A stretch of 64,000 nucleotides of DNA, taken from the NCBI RefSeq assembly GCF_017581925.1, contig NZ_JAGEVG010000016.1, positions 62,001 through 126,000 on the forward strand. Reading direction: 5' to 3'. The notes below the pieces were generated by a model. The model saw nothing but the letters and a program-made list of their open reading frames with translations. It was not told the DNA's origin and ran no database searches. This stretch comes from Gelidibacter pelagius. Its GTDB lineage: Bacteria; Bacteroidota; Bacteroidia; Flavobacteriales; Flavobacteriaceae. Below are positions 8,867 through 18,503 of the stretch, piece by piece. A program made the position numbers and the translations under genes. Position 1 is the first letter of the stretch; every line of letters starts with the position of its first letter.

Positions 8867-10441
8867 ATGACAAAACCGTTAAAAATCACCCTGATCACAT
8901 TGTGCGCATTGTTAGTTCTATCTATCGTGGGATATTTTGTAGCTAATGCCATTGTTTCTTCAAAAGTTGAGAATTTCCTTAAAACAGAGCTTCCTGAAAA
9001 TCTTAGCGTGGACTATGAATCCTTGGATGTCAGTATATGGAGTGGCAATGTACTGATGGTTCAGCCTAAAATATTAAATAAGGGCAGTCATACTTCAAAA
9101 ACCAATATAGAGGTTGAGCTAGATACCATTTTGGTTGACGGATTTGGGCTGTGGAGCTATCTCATTAATGATAAAATTAATGTGAAAACTGTGCAGTTGA
9201 GAAGTCCGAAATTAATATATAACCACAATAGTGCAATTCCGAAAGATGAATATAAGAGTTCATCTAAAGAGGAGTTGAAGCAAGATATCAAGGTGGACAG
9301 ATTTAATATTCAGGACGCAGAAATTATCATTAAAGATGTTGAAACAGATTCTCTGTTATTTCAGGCAGAAAGACTGACTATAAATGTTATGGCCGTCGCC
9401 ATAGACAATGCTTCGGTTAAAAAGCGCATTCCGTTTAATTATGATGGCTACAATATCTCATATAGTGACTTGTTCTATAGTATGGGCGAGTATGAAAATT
9501 TGAAAATTGCTTCGGCGAATATAACCCAAGATGAAGCCGTTTTTAAGGAGATGAAAATATATACGAAATATTCCAAACAGAAATTTGATAATATGATCGC
9601 TATTGAACGCGATCATTTTGATGTCTCAATTACGTCATTGGTTTTGGAAGGTCAAAAATTTGGATATGAAAAGGATTCTATTTTTTATTTTAAAAGTCCA
9701 AAAATCACGCTTGAAAATCCTGAAATGCATATTTACAGAAACAAATTAATAGCTGATGATTTAACTCGTAAAAAACTATACAGTAGAATGTTAAGAGAGC
9801 TTAAGTTTGATTTGACTTTAAGCGCTATTAATCTTAAGAATGCAACTATTGTGTATTCAGAAAAAGTGAATGCAGATATGGGAGCGGGCCAACTTTCTTT
9901 TACAAAAATGAATGCCGACATAAAGAATATTAGCAACACTTATGGCGAATCAGAAAAAACTACTTTAGATATTGATGCCATTTTTATGGTTCAAACGCCT
10001 CTAAAAGTAAAATGGGAATTTGTTGTTAACAATGTCAATGATGCCTTTGTATTTAGAGTTGATCTTGGCAAGTTGCCAGCTGCCGATTTGAATGCGTTCT
10101 CACAACCCAATTTAAAGGTGAATCTGGAAGGCGAACTCCTACAGACCTACGCCACGGTTTCAGGGGATGCAAACACTTCAAGGGTAGATATGAAGGCAAA
10201 TTACGAGGATTTCAAAGTGGAAATATTGGATGGAGAAGGAGAAAAGAAAAATACGATCTTATCAGCTATTGCAAACTTGTTCATAGCGAAAAATAGTGAC
10301 AGAGCTTCGGATGGGTTTAGGGAAGGTAATAAAGAGGGAATTGAGCGTGATCACACCAAGTCAATCTTCAATTTCCTATGGCTTAGCATCAAGTCAGGGT
10401 TGGCGAGTGTATTGACTGGCGATGGGAAAATAAACAAATAG
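8867..10441 (+). CDS. AsmA-like/DUF748-type envelope protein
   Basis: The 524-residue protein has one N-terminal transmembrane helix (about residues 8-28), then a long beta-rich region with the feel of AsmA/TamB-type repeats. Evidence for this is the opening with SSKVENFLKTELPENLSVDY, typical of AsmA N-termini, alternating hydrophobic strands, and a C-terminal amphipathic stretch (FNFLWLSIKSGLASVL). AsmA-like proteins bridge the periplasm and take part in lipid transport or outer-membrane assembly. That role is inferred here from the architecture only. It is monocistronic. A weak promoter box TATCTTTA sits at 8855-8862, which would give a very short leader. Confidence 0.7.
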   Translation: MTKPLKITLITLCALLVLSIVGYFVANAIVSSKVENFLKTELPENLSVDYESLDVSIWSGNVLMVQPKILNKGSHTSKTNIEVELDTILVDGFGLWSYLINDKINVKTVQLRSPKLIYNHNSAIPKDEYKSSSKEELKQDIKVDRFNIQDAEIIIKDVETDSLLFQAERLTINVMAVAIDNASVKKRIPFNYDGYNISYSDLFYSMGEYENLKIASANITQDEAVFKEMKIYTKYSKQKFDNMIAIERDHFDVSITSLVLEGQKFGYEKDSIFYFKSPKITLENPEMHIYRNKLIADDLTRKKLYSRMLRELKFDLTLSAINLKNATIVYSEKVNADMGAGQLSFTKMNADIKNISNTYGESEKTTLDIDAIFMVQTPLKVKWEFVVNNVNDAFVFRVDLGKLPAADLNAFSQPNLKVNLEGELLQTYATVSGDANTSRVDMKANYEDFKVEILDGEGEKKNTILSAIANLFIAKNSDRASDGFREGNKEGIERDHTKSIFNFLWLSIKSGLASVLTGDGKINK

Positions 10442-10752
10442 CGGTTAGAATTGGATGGTATTCTGAGCATGAATAAATTATATAAAGCTAACCAAAGACA
10501 TCTATACTCGAGTGTATTGAATGTCATTTATTGAATAGATTGAATTTTTCATTTTCTTTAAAAACAAGAAACAGATCTGCATAACCTACCTCATCGGCAA
10601 CTCGGCCAATAGAACTCGTAAAGAAACCATCTACCATAAACCGACTATGGCATAACTATTGAAATCATATCAGTTCAATCCCGACACCTTATGTGTTAAC
10701 CTACTGATAGTCAGTGATTGATTTAAAGTTTTTACTAATAAAATAAATATAG

Positions 10753-10774
10753 TTATGTCACAATTATGACATAA
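10753..10774. promoter_or_regulatory. Perfect inverted repeat (candidate operator) upstream of lon
   Basis: TTATGTCA (10753-10760) and TGACATAA (10767-10774) form perfect 8-bp arms around a 6-bp spacer. The centre is 27 bp upstream of the lon ATG. Size and spacing are those of a dimeric regulator site. The arms are A+T-rich with no T-run after, so a terminator is unlikely. The rest of the 349-bp gap (10442-10790) shows no gene or other clear signal. Confidence 0.6.
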
Positions 10775-10790
10775 TGACCTTAAGCATAAT

Positions 10791-13241
10791 ATGAAAGAAT
10801 CTAAATTTTTAAGTCTTGACAGTTTGTCATTTCAGGAGTTTGACGAAAATTCAGAGTTAATTCCGTTAATGACGCCAGAAGACGAAGAACAAATAAACAA
10901 TGAAGAACTACCCGCTACATTGCCGATTTTGCCATTGCGGAATACGGTATTGTTTCCAGGTGTGGTCATCCCAATCACCGCCGGAAGGGATAAATCCATT
11001 AGGCTGATCAATGACTCCAATAAGGGAAGTAAGGTTATCGGTGTGGTTTCTCAAAAAGACGGTAGTATTGAAGATCCAGAAGGAAAGGACATTTATAAAA
11101 CAGGTACCGTAGCGCGTATACTTCGTGTCCTTAAAATGCCTGATGGAAATACCACCATTATTATTCAGGGAAAAAAGCGATTTGAAGTGAATCAGGTCAT
11201 CACGGAGGAGCCTTATATTACGGCAACAGTTAAAGATGTTGCAGAGGCTAAGCCTGCTGAAGATAATGAGGAGTTCTCTGCTATTATAGAATCTATCAAA
11301 GATTTGGCCCTTCAAATAATAAAAGAAAGTCCAAACATTCCTTCAGAGGCGAGTTTTGCTATTAAGAATATTGAAAGCAATTCGTTTTTGGTGAATTTTG
11401 TGTCTTCTAACATGAATCTTTCTATTGAGGAGAAGCAAAAGCTGCTTGAAATTAATGATTTGAAAGAGCGTGCATTGGCGACATTAAAGTTCATGAATGT
11501 CGAATTCCAGAAACTGGAACTTAAAAACGATATTCAATCGAAGGTTCAGAGTGATATGAACCAGCAGCAACGTGAATATTTCTTGCATCAACAAATGAAA
11601 ACCATCCAAGAAGAATTAGGTGGTGTATCTTATGATGAAGAGATTGACGAAATGAAGGTGTTGGCAAAATCCAAGAAATGGGATGAGAAAGTTGGTACAC
11701 ATTTTCAAAAGGAATTGATGAAATTGCAACGAATGAACCCGCAGGTTGCAGAATATTCCATTCAAAGAAATTATTTGGAATTGTTTTTGGAATTGCCTTG
11801 GAATGAGTTCAGCAAGGATAAATTCGATTTAAAACGTGCCAAACGTATTTTGGATCGTGACCATTATGGAATGGATGATGTTAAGAGACGAATTATCGAG
11901 TATTTAGCCGTTTTAAAGTTGCGGAACGATATGAAATCACCAATCCTTTGTTTATATGGGCCTCCTGGAGTAGGGAAGACCTCTTTGGGTAAATCTGTTG
12001 CAGAAGCTTTAGGACGCGAATATGTAAGGATGTCTTTGGGCGGATTACGTGATGAAGCCGAAATTCGCGGCCATAGAAAAACATATATTGGTGCCATGCC
12101 AGGCCGAATTCTCCAAAGCTTGAAAAAGGCCGGGACTTCTAATCCTGTGTTCGTACTGGATGAAATAGACAAACTTTCCAATAGTCATCAAGGAGATCCG
12201 TCTTCTGCCATGTTGGAGGTTTTGGATCCTGAGCAAAATAGTGAGTTCCACGACAACTTTTTGGAGATGGGCTTCGACCTTTCAAAAGTCATGTTTATTG
12301 CAACAGCAAATAGTTTGAGCAACATTCAGCCAGCATTGTTGGACCGTATGGAAATCATTGATGTTACTGGGTACACCATTGAAGAAAAGGTGGAAATTGC
12401 CAAACGTCATCTTTTGCCAAAGCAAATTAAGGAGCATGGGTTAACTGAGGAGCATTTGAAAATTGCGAAACCACAGTTAGAAAAAATTGTTGAAGGTTAT
12501 ACACGAGAATCTGGAGTAAGGGGACTTGAAAAACAATTGGCAAAAATGGTTCGCTTTGCGGCTAAAAACATTGCCATGGAAGAGACTTACAATATTAAGG
12601 TGACCAATGAAGATGTTTTGGAAGTCTTGGGATCTCCAAGAATGCAGCGCGACAAATATGAAAGCAATAATGTGGCAGGTGTGGTGACTGGATTGGCTTG
12701 GACAAGGGTAGGAGGTGATATATTATTTATCGAATCCATTCTATCTAAAGGTAAAGGCACGTTGACCATCACTGGTAATTTAGGAACGGTCATGAAAGAG
12801 TCCTCCACCATCGCCATGGAGTTCATAAAGTCCAATGCAGAGGAATTCGGCATTGATCCAGAGGTTTTTGAAAAATATAATGTCCACATCCACGTTCCAG
12901 AAGGCGCAACACCAAAAGACGGACCAAGTGCTGGGGTGACGATGCTGACATCGTTAGTGTCTTTGTTTACACAGCGTAAAGTCAAGAACAGTCTCGCCAT
13001 GACTGGAGAAATTACATTAAGAGGAAAAGTATTGCCGGTTGGTGGAATCAAAGAGAAGATTTTAGCAGCCAAACGCGCACGCATCAAAGAGATTTTACTT
13101 TGTGAGGACAATAGACGTGATATTGAAGAAATAAAACCTGAGTATTTGAAAGGTCTAACCTTTCATTATGTAACAGATATGAGGGATGTTTTAAAAGTAG
13201 CACTTACCGACGAGAAAGTCAAAAACGCAAAAATCTTATAA
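10791..13241 (+). CDS. lon: ATP-dependent protease Lon (endopeptidase La)
   Basis: The 816-residue protein has an N-terminal LON substrate-binding domain (about 40-240) and a central coiled region. The AAA+ module follows with Walker A GPPGVGKT at 390-397, Walker [10 protein letters not shown], and a sensor region. The C-terminal serine protease domain has nucleophile Ser713 (PKDGPSAG) and its Lys partner, probably Lys756 in GGIKEK. Lon degrades misfolded and regulatory proteins in the cytoplasm. Length and motifs are complete. The N-terminus has an acidic extension of about 35 residues before the LON domain. An inverted repeat just upstream may be its operator, and a strong terminator follows. 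Confidence 0.98.
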   Translation: MKESKFLSLDSLSFQEFDENSELIPLMTPEDEEQINNEELPATLPILPLRNTVLFPGVVIPITAGRDKSIRLINDSNKGSKVIGVVSQKDGSIEDPEGKDIYKTGTVARILRVLKMPDGNTTIIIQGKKRFEVNQVITEEPYITATVKDVAEAKPAEDNEEFSAIIESIKDLALQIIKESPNIPSEASFAIKNIESNSFLVNFVSSNMNLSIEEKQKLLEINDLKERALATLKFMNVEFQKLELKNDIQSKVQSDMNQQQREYFLHQQMKTIQEELGGVSYDEEIDEMKVLAKSKKWDEKVGTHFQKELMKLQRMNPQVAEYSIQRNYLELFLELPWNEFSKDKFDLKRAKRILDRDHYGMDDVKRRIIEYLAVLKLRNDMKSPILCLYGPPGVGKTSLGKSVAEALGREYVRMSLGGLRDEAEIRGHRKTYIGAMPGRILQSLKKAGTSNPVFVLDEIDKLSNSHQGDPSSAMLEVLDPEQNSEFHDNFLEMGFDLSKVMFIATANSLSNIQPALLDRMEIIDVTGYTIEEKVEIAKRHLLPKQIKEHGLTEEHLKIAKPQLEKIVEGYTRESGVRGLEKQLAKMVRFAAKNIAMEETYNIKVTNEDVLEVLGSPRMQRDKYESNNVAGVVTGLAWTRVGGDILFIESILSKGKGTLTITGNLGTVMKESSTIAMEFIKSNAEEFGIDPEVFEKYNVHIHVPEGATPKDGPSAGVTMLTSLVSLFTQRKVKNSLAMTGEITLRGKVLPVGGIKEKILAAKRARIKEILLCEDNRRDIEEIKPEYLKGLTFHYVTDMRDVLKVALTDEKVKNAKIL

Positions 13242-13245
13242 TCTG

Positions 13246-13273
13246 AACGGCAACAATTTGTTGCCGTTTTTTT
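13246..13273 (+). terminator. Rho-independent terminator of lon
   Basis: An 11-bp perfect stem (AACGGCAACAA with TTGTTGCCGTT) is followed by a T-run, starting 5 bp after the lon stop codon. Confidence 0.9.
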
Positions 13274-13319
13274 GATTTAAAAATAAATCAAACATATCAG
13301 CGTTTTAAGTAAGAAATAC

Positions 13320-13327
13320 TACTTTTG
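13320..13327 (+). promoter_or_regulatory. Candidate -7 box for porQ
   Basis: TACTTTTG matches the Bacteroidota consensus TAnnTTTG. It lies only 7 bp before the annotated porQ ATG at 13335, implying a very short leader. No good -33 TTTG is seen. Confidence 0.4.
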
Positions 13328-13334
13328 TCGTTCT

Positions 13335-14354
13335 ATGATTAAGAGGATTACTGTTTTATTCTTTATTGTTTCGAACATCTCAGTTTTCGCACAACTTGGT
13401 GGTGAATCCACTTATCAATTCTTGAACTTGGTATCCTCACCGCGGCAGGCTGCATTAGGCGGAAAAGTCATCACGAATTTTGATTATGACGTGACGAGCG
13501 GATTGTACAATCCTGCCACTATAAATCCTGAAATGGACAATCAGTTAGCATTAAATTATTCCAGTTACTTAGGTGGTATCAGCTATGGCACGGGGGCTTA
13601 TGCCTATACTTGGGATAGACACGTACAGACATTTCATGTTGGTATGACTTATATTAATTACGGCAAATTTGACGGTTACGACCAAAGCGGGGTCTCTACC
13701 GGAACTTTTACAGGTAGCGAGGCATCGTTATCATTTGGATATGCGTTCAGAATTCCCTTTTCTGATTTTTATGTGGGTGCCAGTGGAAAATTGATCACGT
13801 CACAATTGGAGCAATACAATTCTATTGGGGGCGCCATTGATGCTGGAATTATGTATATCAATGAAGATCTTGATTTTCATGCCGCATTATCTGTAAGAAA
13901 TTTTGGTACACAGTTTACAACTTATGCTGATCTGCATGAAAAACTACCTTTGGAAGTTAATTTAGGGCTCTCGCAAACTCTCCAGCATGTGCCGTTGAGA
14001 TGGCATCTTACTTTCGAGAATTTACAGCAATGGCCCATCGGCGTTTCAAATCCTGCAAGGGCAACCACCGATTTAGATGGTAATCAAACCCAAGAAAAGG
14101 TAGGTTTTTTAAACGAAGTGATGCGTCACACCATCATTGGTGCTGAGCTTTTTCCTGAGCGAGGTTTCAATCTCCGATTTGGTTATAATTTCAGACGTGC
14201 TGAAGAACTCCGTATTGTCGATCAGCGGAATTTCTCAGGACTTTCTTTCGGGATTGGTATCAAGCTCAATAAAATACGATTTAGCTATACACATGCACGT
14301 TATACAGGTGCTTCAAATACGAGTTTTTTCGGATTGCAGATAGATTTAAGATAA
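13335..14354 (+). CDS. porQ: Type IX secretion system protein PorQ
   Basis: The 339-residue outer-membrane beta-barrel protein has a signal peptide ending near SVFAQ. The mature protein opens with the hallmark region GGESTYQFLNLVSSPRQAAL, followed by the PorQ-type SGLYNPATI stretch. PorQ helps complete T9SS secretion by working with PorU/PorV/PorZ on the cell surface in other Bacteroidota. The barrel ends with the aromatic-rich strand SNTSFFGLQIDLR, typical of an outer-membrane C-terminus. It is followed 34 bp later by cmk in the same direction. Family assignment is firm; exact function here is inferred. Confidence 0.93.
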   Translation: MIKRITVLFFIVSNISVFAQLGGESTYQFLNLVSSPRQAALGGKVITNFDYDVTSGLYNPATINPEMDNQLALNYSSYLGGISYGTGAYAYTWDRHVQTFHVGMTYINYGKFDGYDQSGVSTGTFTGSEASLSFGYAFRIPFSDFYVGASGKLITSQLEQYNSIGGAIDAGIMYINEDLDFHAALSVRNFGTQFTTYADLHEKLPLEVNLGLSQTLQHVPLRWHLTFENLQQWPIGVSNPARATTDLDGNQTQEKVGFLNEVMRHTIIGAELFPERGFNLRFGYNFRRAEELRIVDQRNFSGLSFGIGIKLNKIRFSYTHARYTGASNTSFFGLQIDLR

Positions 14355-14388
14355 ACTAAAAAAATTTCCGTTTCTGCGGAAAATAGAT

Positions 14389-15081
14389 ATGAAGAAGATT
14401 ACTATTGCCATTGACGGTTTTTCATCAACAGGAAAAAGTACGGTAGCCAAACAATTGGCCAAAGCTTTAGGTTATGTGTATGTAGATTCGGGTGCCATGT
14501 ACAGAGCGATAACGCTATATGCTATGCAAAATGATATCATTTCTAAAGATCATTTTGATATTGAAAAATTGATTAATGATTTAGACAGTTTGAAAATTAG
14601 CTTTAAGTATAATGATGTTTTAGGTTTTGCTGAAATGTATTTGAATGGTGTGAATGTGGAACATGACATCCGGACTTTGGAAGTCTCACAGTGGGTCAGT
14701 CAAGTAGCGGAGATTTCAGAAGTCCGCAGAATGTTGGTTTTACAGCAACAAATAATGGGCAAGGAGAAAGGCGTGGTTATGGATGGTCGCGATATTGGAA
14801 CGGTTGTTTTTCCTGATGCCGAATTAAAATTTTTCATGACTGCTTCCGCAGATACAAGAGCTAAAAGACGTTACAAGGAACTTCTTGAGCGCAACGAAAG
14901 TGTGAGTTATGTGGACGTCTTAAAGAATGTAGAGTCCCGAGATTTAATTGATTCTACAAGAGAAGATTCCCCTTTGATGAAAGCGGAAGATGCCATAGAA
15001 ATCGACAACTCCAACCTATCCTTGGAGGCGCAGTTTGAACAGCTATATGCTTTGGCACGAGAGGCAATTGAGAAGAAATAG
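14389..15081 (+). CDS. cmk: (d)CMP kinase
   Basis: The 230-residue cytidylate kinase has a P-loop GFSSTGKS at about residues 10-17. It also has the CMP-binding signature YVDSGAMYRAIT and the conserved block DGRDIGTVVFP-AELKFF. The enzyme phosphorylates CMP and dCMP with ATP in the pyrimidine nucleotide pathway. Length is standard. It follows porQ, with a 6-bp hairpin (TTTCCG/CGGAAA, 14365-14382) in the gap that lacks a T-run and so is not an obvious terminator. The stop codon is followed after 9 bp by a long 7-bp-periodic repeat. Confidence 0.97.
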   Translation: MKKITIAIDGFSSTGKSTVAKQLAKALGYVYVDSGAMYRAITLYAMQNDIISKDHFDIEKLINDLDSLKISFKYNDVLGFAEMYLNGVNVEHDIRTLEVSQWVSQVAEISEVRRMLVLQQQIMGKEKGVVMDGRDIGTVVFPDAELKFFMTASADTRAKRRYKELLERNESVSYVDVLKNVESRDLIDSTREDSPLMKAEDAIEIDNSNLSLEAQFEQLYALAREAIEKK

Positions 15082-15090
15082 GCTGGCGCA

Positions 15091-15188
15091 AATTCCAAAT
15101 TCCAAATTCCGAATTCCGAATTCCAAATTCCGAATTCCAAATTCCAGATTTTGAGTTTCAAGTTTCAAGTTTCAAGTTTCTTGTTTCA
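15091..15188. repeat. Fourteen consecutive heptads, two repeat types in one phase
   Basis: Eight AATTCCA/AATTCCG units (15091-15146) are followed by one spacer heptad (15147-15153). Five AGTTTCA-type units (15154-15188) then continue in the same 7-bp phase. The total is exactly 98 bp. It begins 10 bp after the cmk stop codon. The remainder of the gap to 15450 holds G+C-rich degenerate palindromic pieces (15204-15235 and 15331-15371) and a bidirectional terminator. Confidence 0.95.
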
Positions 15189-15397
15189 AAATTCAAATGC
15201 TCTCGCAGAACTTCCTATCGGCAGTCAGGGGCGCAGGAGGCGCAAAGTATATCAATACAATTTTTGGTGCCTTAACTTCTCCATTGATCTAAATAAAATT
15301 TATTCCCCTGAAATCAGTGCAAATCTACAAAAACCAGCGCTTCCTGCCCGATCGGCGAGGCGGGTCAGCGTACCATTCACAGAGAACCATTGTCCAT

Positions 15398-15428
15398 AAA
15401 AAAAACGACCCAGAAGATCGTTTTTTTA
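15398..15428. terminator. Bidirectional terminator between cmk and the BON/LysM gene
   Basis: A stem of A-rich AAAAACGA with TCGTTTTT is flanked by an A-run on one side and a T-run on the other, so it can act in both directions. It is 23 bp downstream of the minus-strand BON/LysM gene. Confidence 0.75.
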
Positions 15429-15450
15429 TCGATTTAAAGTATAACGGAAA

Positions 15451-15828
15451 TTATATATTTGGAATGATAAGTTCCTGATTTGGATGGATTAAATCTGGAT
15501 TCTTTAAGATATCAGAATTCGCAGCGAAGATTTTTTGGTACTTGGAAGGGTCACCATAATATTGTTTCGCTATTTTACCAAGAGTCTCTCCTGATTTCAC
15601 AGTATGTCTCGCAAAAACAGAAGTGTCAGCCACTTTAATGTCTGCTTTTATATCAGTAGGATTTTCTCCGCCGATAGCTTTTATTTTATCCCACAAAAGA
15701 TTCTTTTCGTATTGATTCTTTGCAGTTCCTTTAATTTTTAATACGCCATTTTCTTCTGAAACATCGCCATTTTCTATGTTTAGTTCCTGTCCTAGATCCA
15801 AAACACTTTGATACTTAGATTTTACCAT
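15451..15828 (-). CDS. BON and LysM domain protein (Kbp/YgaU-like)
   Basis: The 125-residue protein has a BON-like N-terminal domain (about 1-65, with GVLKIKGTAKNQYEKNLLWD) and a C-terminal LysM domain (about 72-123, HTVKSGETLGKIAKQYYG). The same two-domain arrangement occurs in E. coli Kbp (YgaU), a potassium-binding cytoplasmic protein. No signal peptide is visible, which agrees with a cytoplasmic place. Whether it binds K+ or peptidoglycan here is not shown by the sequence. It is monocistronic, convergent with cmk and divergent from rpsA. Confidence 0.85.
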   Translation of the reverse strand: MVKSKYQSVLDLGQELNIENGDVSEENGVLKIKGTAKNQYEKNLLWDKIKAIGGENPTDIKADIKVADTSVFARHTVKSGETLGKIAKQYYGDPSKYQKIFAANSDILKNPDLIHPNQELIIPNI

Positions 15829-15959
15829 GATAATTATTTTTTAAATTAATGTAAACGTAAATATATTGAATTAATACCCAAAACAATAGCGCTATCAGAA
15901 CTAATCTTTAACCGATTCAATCCTGAATGTAAATTTCTTATTTCAAGTTCCTTAAATAA

Positions 15960-15991
15960 TTTGTAAATGAGAGAATTATATTGTATTTTTG
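15960..15991 (+). promoter_or_regulatory. rpsA promoter
   Basis: A TTTG -33 element (15960-15963), a 20-bp spacer, and a -7 box TATTTTTG (15984-15991) match the Bacteroidota vegetative promoter well. The implied transcript start near 15998 gives a leader of about 115 nt. Confidence 0.75.
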
Positions 15992-16051
15992 CACTCCTTT
16001 TAGCGATACCCGTGGAAGATAAGAGGAATAAAACAAAAAAGCAAATAACAC

Positions 16052-16109
16052 TTCTGTGTGTTGATCGCGTAAAACTTCCAAGAGCACTCAGAATACAAAT
16101 ATAGTATTC
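16052..16109 (+). promoter_or_regulatory. Structured rpsA 5' leader
   Basis: Two hairpins can form in the leader. TTCTGTGTG (16052-16060) pairs with CACTCAGAA (16085-16093) with one mismatch. GAATAC (16091-16096) pairs with GTATTC (16104-16109), ending 5 nt before the ATG. They share bases 16091-16093, so they may be alternatives. Autogenous control by S1 is plausible but inferred. Confidence 0.45.
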
Positions 16110-16114
16110 AGCAA

Positions 16115-17977
16115 ATGTCTGAAAAAGAAACAAATCAAGCAGAGGTAGAAACTACCGAAGCAACAGAAACAGCAGTAGAAACTCAAACTACTGAAAAAGC
16201 AGCTCCTAAAGTATCAGAAGCGCAAGCAAATCCTGAAAAGTTTTTAGAAGAATTCAACTGGCACAACTACGAAGAAGGTATTGAGCAAGTAGACGACAAA
16301 AAACTTCAGGAATTTGAAAAATTAGTATCGGAAAATTTCGTGGATACCTTAGATGATGAAGTTGTTGAAGGTTTGGTCATCCATATTACTGATCGTGATG
16401 CTATTATTGATATCAACGCAAAATCTGAAGGTGTAATTTCTCTTAATGAGTTCCGTTACAATCCAAATTTAAAAGTTGGTGATAAAGTAGAGGTATTAAT
16501 TGATGTGCGTGAAGATGCTAACGGACAGTTGGTATTATCACATCGTAAGGCTAGAGTAATCAAAGCGTGGGATCGTGTAAACAATGCGCACGACACTGGC
16601 GAAATCGTAAATGGTTTCGTAAAATGTCGTACTAAAGGTGGTATGATCGTTGACGTATTTGGTATTGAAGCTTTCTTGCCAGGTTCTCAAATTGATGTGA
16701 AACCTATTAGAGATTACGATCAGTACGTTAATAAAACAATGGAATTTAAAGTTGTGAAAATCAACCACGAATTCAAAAACATTGTTGTTTCTCATAAAGC
16801 GCTTATTGAAGCGGATATTGAAGAGCAGAAAAAAGAAATCATTAGCCAGTTAGAAAAAGGACAAGTATTGGAAGGTGTTGTTAAAAACATTACTTCTTAT
16901 GGTGTCTTTATCGATCTTGGTGGTGTAGATGGATTGGTTCACATTACTGACCTTTCTTGGTCACGTATCAACCATCCAAACGAAATTGTTGAATTGGATC
17001 AAAAACTTAACGTTGTTATCCTTGATTTTGACGAAGATAAATCAAGAATCCAGTTAGGTCTGAAACAATTGAGCAAGCATCCTTGGGAAGCTTTGGGCGA
17101 CACTATTAAAGTTGGCGATAAAGTAAAAGGAAAAGTTGTTGTGATTGCTGACTACGGTGCATTTATCGAAGTAGAAGAAGGTGTGGAAGGCTTGGTTCAC
17201 GTAAGTGAAATGTCTTGGTCAACACATTTACGTTCTGCTCAAGATTTCGTAAAGGTAGGTGATGAGATTGAAGCGGTTATTTTAACTCTTGATAGAGAAG
17301 ACCGTAAAATGTCATTAGGTATCAAACAATTGACTCCAGACCCATGGACTGATATTACTACAAAATATCCAGTAGGCTCTAAGCACACAGGTATTGTACG
17401 TAACTTCACAAACTTTGGTGTGTTTGTAGAATTGGAAGAAGGTATTGACGGATTGATTTATATCTCTGATCTATCTTGGACTAAGAAAATCAAACATCCA
17501 AGTGAGTTCTGTAATGTAGGTGACAATTTAGATGTCTTGGTATTGGAATTGGATGTTGAAGGACGTAAATTGAGTTTAGGTCATAAACAAACAACTGACA
17601 ACCCTTGGGACAAATACGAAACTGAATTTGCATTAGGTACTACACATAAAGCAGAAATTTCTGAAATGGTAGATAAAGGTGCAACAGTTGAATTTAACGA
17701 AGATATCGTTGCTTTCGTACCTTCACGACATTTAGAAATGGAAGATGGTAAGAAATTGAAAAAAGGTGACACAGCTGAATTTAAAATTATTGAGTTCAAT
17801 AAAGAGTTCAAACGTGTTGTTGCTTCTCATACAGCTATCTTTAAAGAAGAGGAAATGGCTAACGTAAAAGCAGCTGTTGCTAAAGCAGAAGCTTCTGCAG
17901 CTGAAGCAAAACCAACTCTTGGTGATGCTAACGATGCCTTACAAGCTCTTAAAGATAAAATGGACGGAAAAAAATAA
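16115..17977 (+). CDS. rpsA: 30S ribosomal protein S1
   Basis: The 620-residue protein has an acidic N-terminal extension (about 1-70, rich in Glu and Thr) followed by repeated S1 RNA-binding domains, each with a V-(F/Y)-G-(V/A)-F-(I/V) strand. Clear copies include GVFIDLGGVDGLVHITDLSW, GAFIEVEEGVEGLVHVSEMS and GVFVELEEGIDGLIYISDLS. The C-terminal tail is Ala-rich. S1 binds mRNA on the small ribosomal subunit and aids initiation. Six S1 domains fit the length. It has its own promoter and structured leader, and its coding sequence shows the optimised codon use of a highly expressed gene. Confidence 0.97.
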   Translation: MSEKETNQAEVETTEATETAVETQTTEKAAPKVSEAQANPEKFLEEFNWHNYEEGIEQVDDKKLQEFEKLVSENFVDTLDDEVVEGLVIHITDRDAIIDINAKSEGVISLNEFRYNPNLKVGDKVEVLIDVREDANGQLVLSHRKARVIKAWDRVNNAHDTGEIVNGFVKCRTKGGMIVDVFGIEAFLPGSQIDVKPIRDYDQYVNKTMEFKVVKINHEFKNIVVSHKALIEADIEEQKKEIISQLEKGQVLEGVVKNITSYGVFIDLGGVDGLVHITDLSWSRINHPNEIVELDQKLNVVILDFDEDKSRIQLGLKQLSKHPWEALGDTIKVGDKVKGKVVVIADYGAFIEVEEGVEGLVHVSEMSWSTHLRSAQDFVKVGDEIEAVILTLDREDRKMSLGIKQLTPDPWTDITTKYPVGSKHTGIVRNFTNFGVFVELEEGIDGLIYISDLSWTKKIKHPSEFCNVGDNLDVLVLELDVEGRKLSLGHKQTTDNPWDKYETEFALGTTHKAEISEMVDKGATVEFNEDIVAFVPSRHLEMEDGKKLKKGDTAEFKIIEFNKEFKRVVASHTAIFKEEEMANVKAAVAKAEASAAEAKPTLGDANDALQALKDKMDGKK

Positions 17978-18028
17978 GAACTAATTCCTGCCAAGGTAGG
18001 AATCTTATAGGTTTTTCAGTTCTATTAG

Positions 18029-18063
18029 TAAAAAGGCCTTCAATGTAAATTGGAGGCTTTTTC
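18029..18063 (+). terminator. rpsA terminator
   Basis: A stem of AAGGCCTTCAAT with ATTGGAGGCTT and a 4-nt loop is followed by a T-run, 52 bp after the stop codon. A shorter hairpin (17984-18003) precedes it. The rest of the 526-bp gap to 18503 has one degenerate dispersed-repeat piece (18149-18178) and no gene. Confidence 0.85.
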
Positions 18064-18503
18064 TATTCCAAACATTTCGCCACTGGAGATGGCGCTCATC
18101 TATTAGATTATCTCTGCCTTATTAGAAATCCACTTTATTTCCATTAGTGGGTTTTAATGCTCCGAAGTTCTTGATTGAAAACACACATCCAGAAAATATA
18201 TAATTTGATTTGATACTATGTGCTTAAGCATATAGCTACCAGCCTAATGGCTTGTGTTTTTATAGACGAGCTTTTGGATGAAATGCCAATCCAATATCGA
18301 TATGTTAAAATTTTTAGTAGTTGAAAGAGTAACCTGTAATAAATTTTTTTATGTAGGAATATTTTGATAAGTTTTGACCAAAACTCGAATTCTTGCTTAT
18401 GATATATACCAACATTTCAGACTATGATTTTTAATATTAACGAGAACTAAAAACCAATTTTTCCAAAAAACGATTCATTTGCTAACCTTTAAACTACTAT
18501 TCT

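Noticed and set aside
12587-13111. 174-codon frame antisense to lon
   Set aside because: Lon is a complete, well-conserved gene on the other strand; no ribosome site or family similarity for the antisense frame.
14365-14382. TTTCCG/CGGAAA hairpin between porQ and cmk as a terminator
   Set aside because: Only 6 bp of stem and no T-run follows; the genes are probably co-transcribed.
14907-15161. Open frame on the minus strand with repeated WNLEFGIWN-type residues
   Set aside because: It is the translation of the AATTCCR heptad array plus antisense cmk; low complexity and no start signals.
18216-18233. Palindrome TATGTGCTTAAGCATATA as a regulator site
   Set aside because: Imperfect, A/T-rich and 270 bp from the nearest start codon; may be chance.
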